Below, in pieces: positions 61,258 to 64,000 of a DNA stretch of 64,000 nucleotides. Source of the stretch: Flaccisagitta enflata (taxonomy: Eukaryota; Chaetognatha; Sagittoidea; Aphragmophora); the NCBI GenBank assembly GCA_965153355.1, contig OZ231127.1:3720001-3784000 (forward strand), written 5' to 3'. The translations under genes and the position numbers were made by a program. The notes under the pieces are model-generated. The model was not told where the DNA came from, made no database searches, and saw nothing but the letters and a program-made list of their open reading frames with translations. The stretch's first letter is position 1; each line of letters starts with the position of its first letter.

Positions 61258-61660
61258 ACAGGATTTGAAGAAATAGAAATGGCCTCATAAATTGGTGATG
61301 AAGGCAGGTCGCAATCATAATGCAGGCGGTGATTACAATACTGATGGGGGCTGGTTACAATATTGTTTGAAACTGGTCACAACACTATTGGAGGCTGGTT
61401 AAAATGGTGAAAGAATCTGGTTTAAAATGGTGGTGGTGGAGGTTGGTTCCTGTCAAGAAGTAGGTTGGTTGAAATGGTGGTGGGGGCTTGTTCCTGTGGT
61501 AATGGAGGTTAGTAACAGTGGTGACGGAGGCTGGTTACAATGGTTAGGGAGGCTAATTACCACGGTGATGGAGGCTGGTTTCAGTGATGACAAAGACTGA
61601 TACAATGGTGATGGAGGCGGGTTTTAGTGATGATGAAAACTAGTTACAATGGTAATGGAT
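61258..61660. repeat. Minisatellite, ~24-bp unit GGTGATGGAGGCTGGTTACA
   Basis: About 15 diverged tandem units (61,290-61,655). Confidence 0.85.
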
Positions 61661-62215
61661 GCTTTTGGGCAGCGGCCCCGAAGGGGCCGATGACCTATGC
61701 ATTCACACATATGGAAAACTTTCTCCTTCTCCTTCTTCTTCTTCTCCTGCATCTTGTCTGCCCCCCCCCCTGACTTCGAAGCCTAAATTGGAACCTCTAG
61801 CTCAAATCCCAGCCTTAGGGCTCATATCCAAGCCTCAAGGCTCCATTCCCAGTGTCATGGCTCCAATCCTAGCATCTAGGCTCCAATCCCAGCCTCCAAG
61901 CTCCAATCCCAGCCTTGAGGCTCCAATCCCAGATTGGAGTCTCCAATCCCAGACTCGAGGCCCAAATCCAAGCCATGAGACCCCAGACCCAGCCTCGAGG
62001 CTCCAATCCCAGCCTCAAGGCTCCAACCCTTGCTCTGAGGCTCCAAACCCAGCATCATGGCTCCAATTTCAACCTCATGGCTCCAATCCCTTCCTTTGGG
62101 CTCCTTTGGGCTTTCGCGTTACGCACGGACCTACCTACCTATGGATGGACCAACCTACCTATAGATGGACCTACCTACGTGCATAATTCTTGTAGAGATG
62201 CTAGGACGCATCTAA
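61661..62215 (+). mobile_element. Family 2 left half fused to family 3 hairpin end
   Basis: GGGCAGCGGCCCCGAAGGGG, CCGATGACCTATGC (61,667), CTTCTTCTTCT tract, poly-C, array CTCCAATCCCAGCCTCGAGG (61,790-62,105); in place of a right arm comes GCGTTACGCACGGACCTACC, a GACN-derived tract, TTGTAGAGATGCTAGGACGC and ATCTAAGAAC. Confidence 0.75.
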
Positions 62216-62286
62216 GAACATGTAACCCTCATTTTTTTCTGTATACTTTTGCTTTTGCTAAAGAAACCTCTTTCCTTTTGCTTCAG

Positions 62287-62510
62287 GTTGTTCTGATGCG
62301 AAAATTGAGTCGTTGACGAAAGCAAACTTGGGAGTCTCCAAGCGTTGGGACTTGGAACGACTGGAGAGTAACTTGCTAAAGAGTCAACGGCATCTGTGCT
62401 TTGCGGCATCTGTCATCTGCGGCACCTGTCATCTGCGGAACCTGTCATCTGCGGCCTTTTTCAATTGCGTCCACGTTCACAGAGCTCAACTTAAAATGCA
62501 AATTGTTTGA
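62287..62510 (+). CDS. Alternative terminal exon: Cys plus coiled coil
   Basis: Acceptor TTGCTTCAG; phase 1 entry gives CSDAKIESLTKANLGVSKRW then DLERLESNLLKSQRHL, ending TGA 62,508-62,510. It starts with C like the 57,414 exon (joined to 56,391 both give Cys-Cys), so it could replace that exon. Three tandem 18-bp CTGTCATCTGCGGCACCT-type repeats fall in the exon (62,409-62,460), so the last 30 residues may be spurious. Confidence 0.5.
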
Positions 62511-62566
62511 TAAACATTGGTCAAAATCAAACTTGAATAAGACACATCCACACCCCCGCGAGAAAA

Positions 62567-62996
62567 ATGCCTCGCGGTCAAACTATCAAGATGTTCTACG
62601 AGCAGCAAGAAAAACAGAAACAGCAACAACAACAACAACAGCATGTGCTGCTGACATCGAAAGGGAATCAGCAGCAACAGCCACAGCACGAGATTGTTGG
62701 GCCGTCGGCGCCGCCGGCATCTTACGAGGTCTCCATCACGACTTCTGATGCTGCAGCGTTGCTGTCATCCTCTAATCCACTCATGACGCAATTCATTCAA
62801 CCACAACTCATGTCTCCTCCTCCTAACAACCACAACGGTAACCACAACAATGGTAATAACGGCGTCCACTCGTCAACGACGACGTTGACGACGACGGCAT
62901 CGAGTGAAGCATCCGAGGAATTTGCGGGTCAAAACGTGGCTTACGTGCCGCTGCATCAAGTAGCCAGTACCTTCAGCGAAGTCGTGGATGTAGCCG
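62567..62996 (+). CDS. Gln-rich protein, first coding exon (3' partial)
   Basis: ATG in AAAATGCC context at 62,567; 143 codons to donor GCCG|GTGAGT (62,997), leaving phase 1. The sequence is low-complexity and hydrophilic: MPRGQTIKMFYEQQEKQKQQ, a Q run, EIVGPSAPPASYEVS (a PSAP tetrapeptide, the kind bound by TSG101, overlapping a PPASY stretch), N/H/G-rich (HNGNHNNGNNG), T/S-rich, then AYVPLHQVASTFSEVVDVAG. There is no signal peptide or membrane segment here; a Pro/Tyr-rich cytosolic tail preceding a membrane domain would be one possibility. Family not recognised. Confidence 0.6.
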
Positions 62997-64000
62997 GTGA
63001 GTGACGATGATGATTATGATAGATTGATGATGATGATGATGATGCCTCAAGTAGCCAGCATGTTCAGCGAAGTCCTTGATGAAACAGGTGAGTGATGATG
63101 ATGATGCATCAAGTCACCAGCACCTATAAGGAAGTCGTGGCTGTAGCTTATGAGTGATGATGATGATGATGATGATTCATCAAGTTGCCAGCACTTTCAG
63201 GGAAGTCGTATGAAGCTGGTGAGTGTGATAATGATGATGATTATTTATCAAGTCAACAGCACTTACAAGGAAGTGTGATTGATTATGATGATTCGTCAAG
63301 TCGCCAGCACCTTGAGCAAAGTTGTGGATGAAGCCGGTGAGTGATGATGATGATGAAGATGATTTATCAAGTCACCGGCACCTACAAGGAAGTGTGAGTG
63401 ATTATGATGATTTGTCAAGTCGCCAGCACCTTAAGCGAAGTTGTGGATGGAGCCGGTGAGTGATGATGATGATGATGATGATGATGATGACAATGATGAT
63501 GACGATAATAATGCATCAAGTCACCAGCACCTACAAGGAAGTCGTGAATGTAGCTGGTGAGTGATGATGATAATGATGATTCATTAAGTCGCCAGCACCT
63601 TACGCAAAGTTATGGTTGAAGCTGGTGAGTGATGATGATGATGATGTTCATGAGGCATCAAGTTGCCAGCACCTACAGCGAAGTTGCGGATGTAGCCGGT
63701 GAGTGATGATGATGATGATGACAATGATGATGTATCAAGTCACTAGCACCTTCAACGAAGTCGTGGATGTAGCTGGTGAGTGATGATGGTGATGATGATG
63801 CTGATTATGATGATGATGATGCATCAAGTAGCCAGCACCCTAGCGAAGTAGTGGATGTAGGCATGTAGCTGGTGAGTAATGATGATGATGATGGTGATCA
63901 TGATGATTATAATGATGATGAAGATAAATCAAGTCGCCAGCACCTTCAGCGAACTCGACGGATGTAGTTGGCAAGCGATGATAGTGATTATACTGATGAT
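62953..64000. repeat. Tandem array of the exon end plus splice donor (about 13 intronic copies)
   Basis: The last 44 bp of the exon and its donor (GCATCAAGTAGCCAGTACCT, TCAGCGAAGTCGTGGATGTA, GCCGGTGAGTG) recur at about 63,042; 63,105; 63,176; 63,244; 63,291; 63,363; 63,411; 63,512; 63,580; 63,655; 63,731; 63,820 and 63,924. Copies are separated by (GAT)n; spacing is 48-104 bp. Most copies keep GGTGAGTG. Confidence 0.92.

Noticed and set aside
62883-63500. (GAT)n as an acidic coding repeat
   Set aside because: The frame closes at TGA in the donor GTGAGTGA and the array is best read as intronic.

Overview
The window is eukaryotic and almost certainly from an invertebrate animal. Coding sequence occurs as short exons with GT/AG splice sites, some with (CT)n tracts as polypyrimidine tracts. 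Simple-sequence repeats are abundant, and the mobile elements (non-LTR retrotransposons with APE-type endonuclease, a Penelope-like element, TA- and 8-bp-duplicating MITEs, rolling-circle-like hairpin elements) are typical of metazoans. I could not fix the phylum. Most of the 64 kb is repeat; host coding sequence is only about 3 kb.

Layout. 0-1.1 kb: terminal exon of a kelch beta-propeller protein. 1.6-9 kb: foldback/MITE elements, hairpin elements and two diverged tandem arrays. 9.2-14.6 kb: composite inverted-repeat element, microsatellites, two TA-flanked MITEs. 15-19.7 kb: LINE A (minus strand), split by a hairpin element full of minisatellite and by an unidentified insert. 20.9-21.1 kb: small secreted-peptide ORF. 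22.8-24.9 kb: a 2.07-kb near-palindrome. 25.8-28 kb: LINE B, split by another hairpin element. 30-36 kb: elements with inverted GGGCAGCGG arms filled with minisatellite. 37.5-39.4 kb: palindrome-rich arrays. 39.6-40.6 kb: frameshifted second copy of the kelch exon, followed by a 774-bp foldback. 43.6-47.6 kb: Penelope-like element with inverted terminal repeats and two nested insertions. 48.7-52.3 kb: MITEs and hairpin elements. 52.5-62.5 kb: plus-strand 3' half of a gene encoding an IgGFc-binding (FCGBP-type) domain with alternative coiled-coil 3' exons. 62.57-63.0 kb: first coding exon of a Gln-rich protein, followed by an intron made of about 13 copies of that exon's own 3' end plus splice donor.

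The recurrent theme is a superfamily of short non-coding elements (about 20 copies). Each has a (GACN)n tetranucleotide tract followed by a terminal hairpin and an A-run. Stem sequences differ between subfamilies but stay self-complementary, and in the best copies also match a 5' subterminal motif. This resembles HINE/DINE-type non-autonomous Helentrons. A second family (GGGCAGCGGCCCC...) carries long inverted arms around minisatellite DNA and is often fused to the first. Two LINEs and the Penelope element act as traps that show the insertion boundaries.

No functional pathway links the host genes; each is recognised on its own evidence. Gene models are inferred from splice-site and phase consistency without transcript data.
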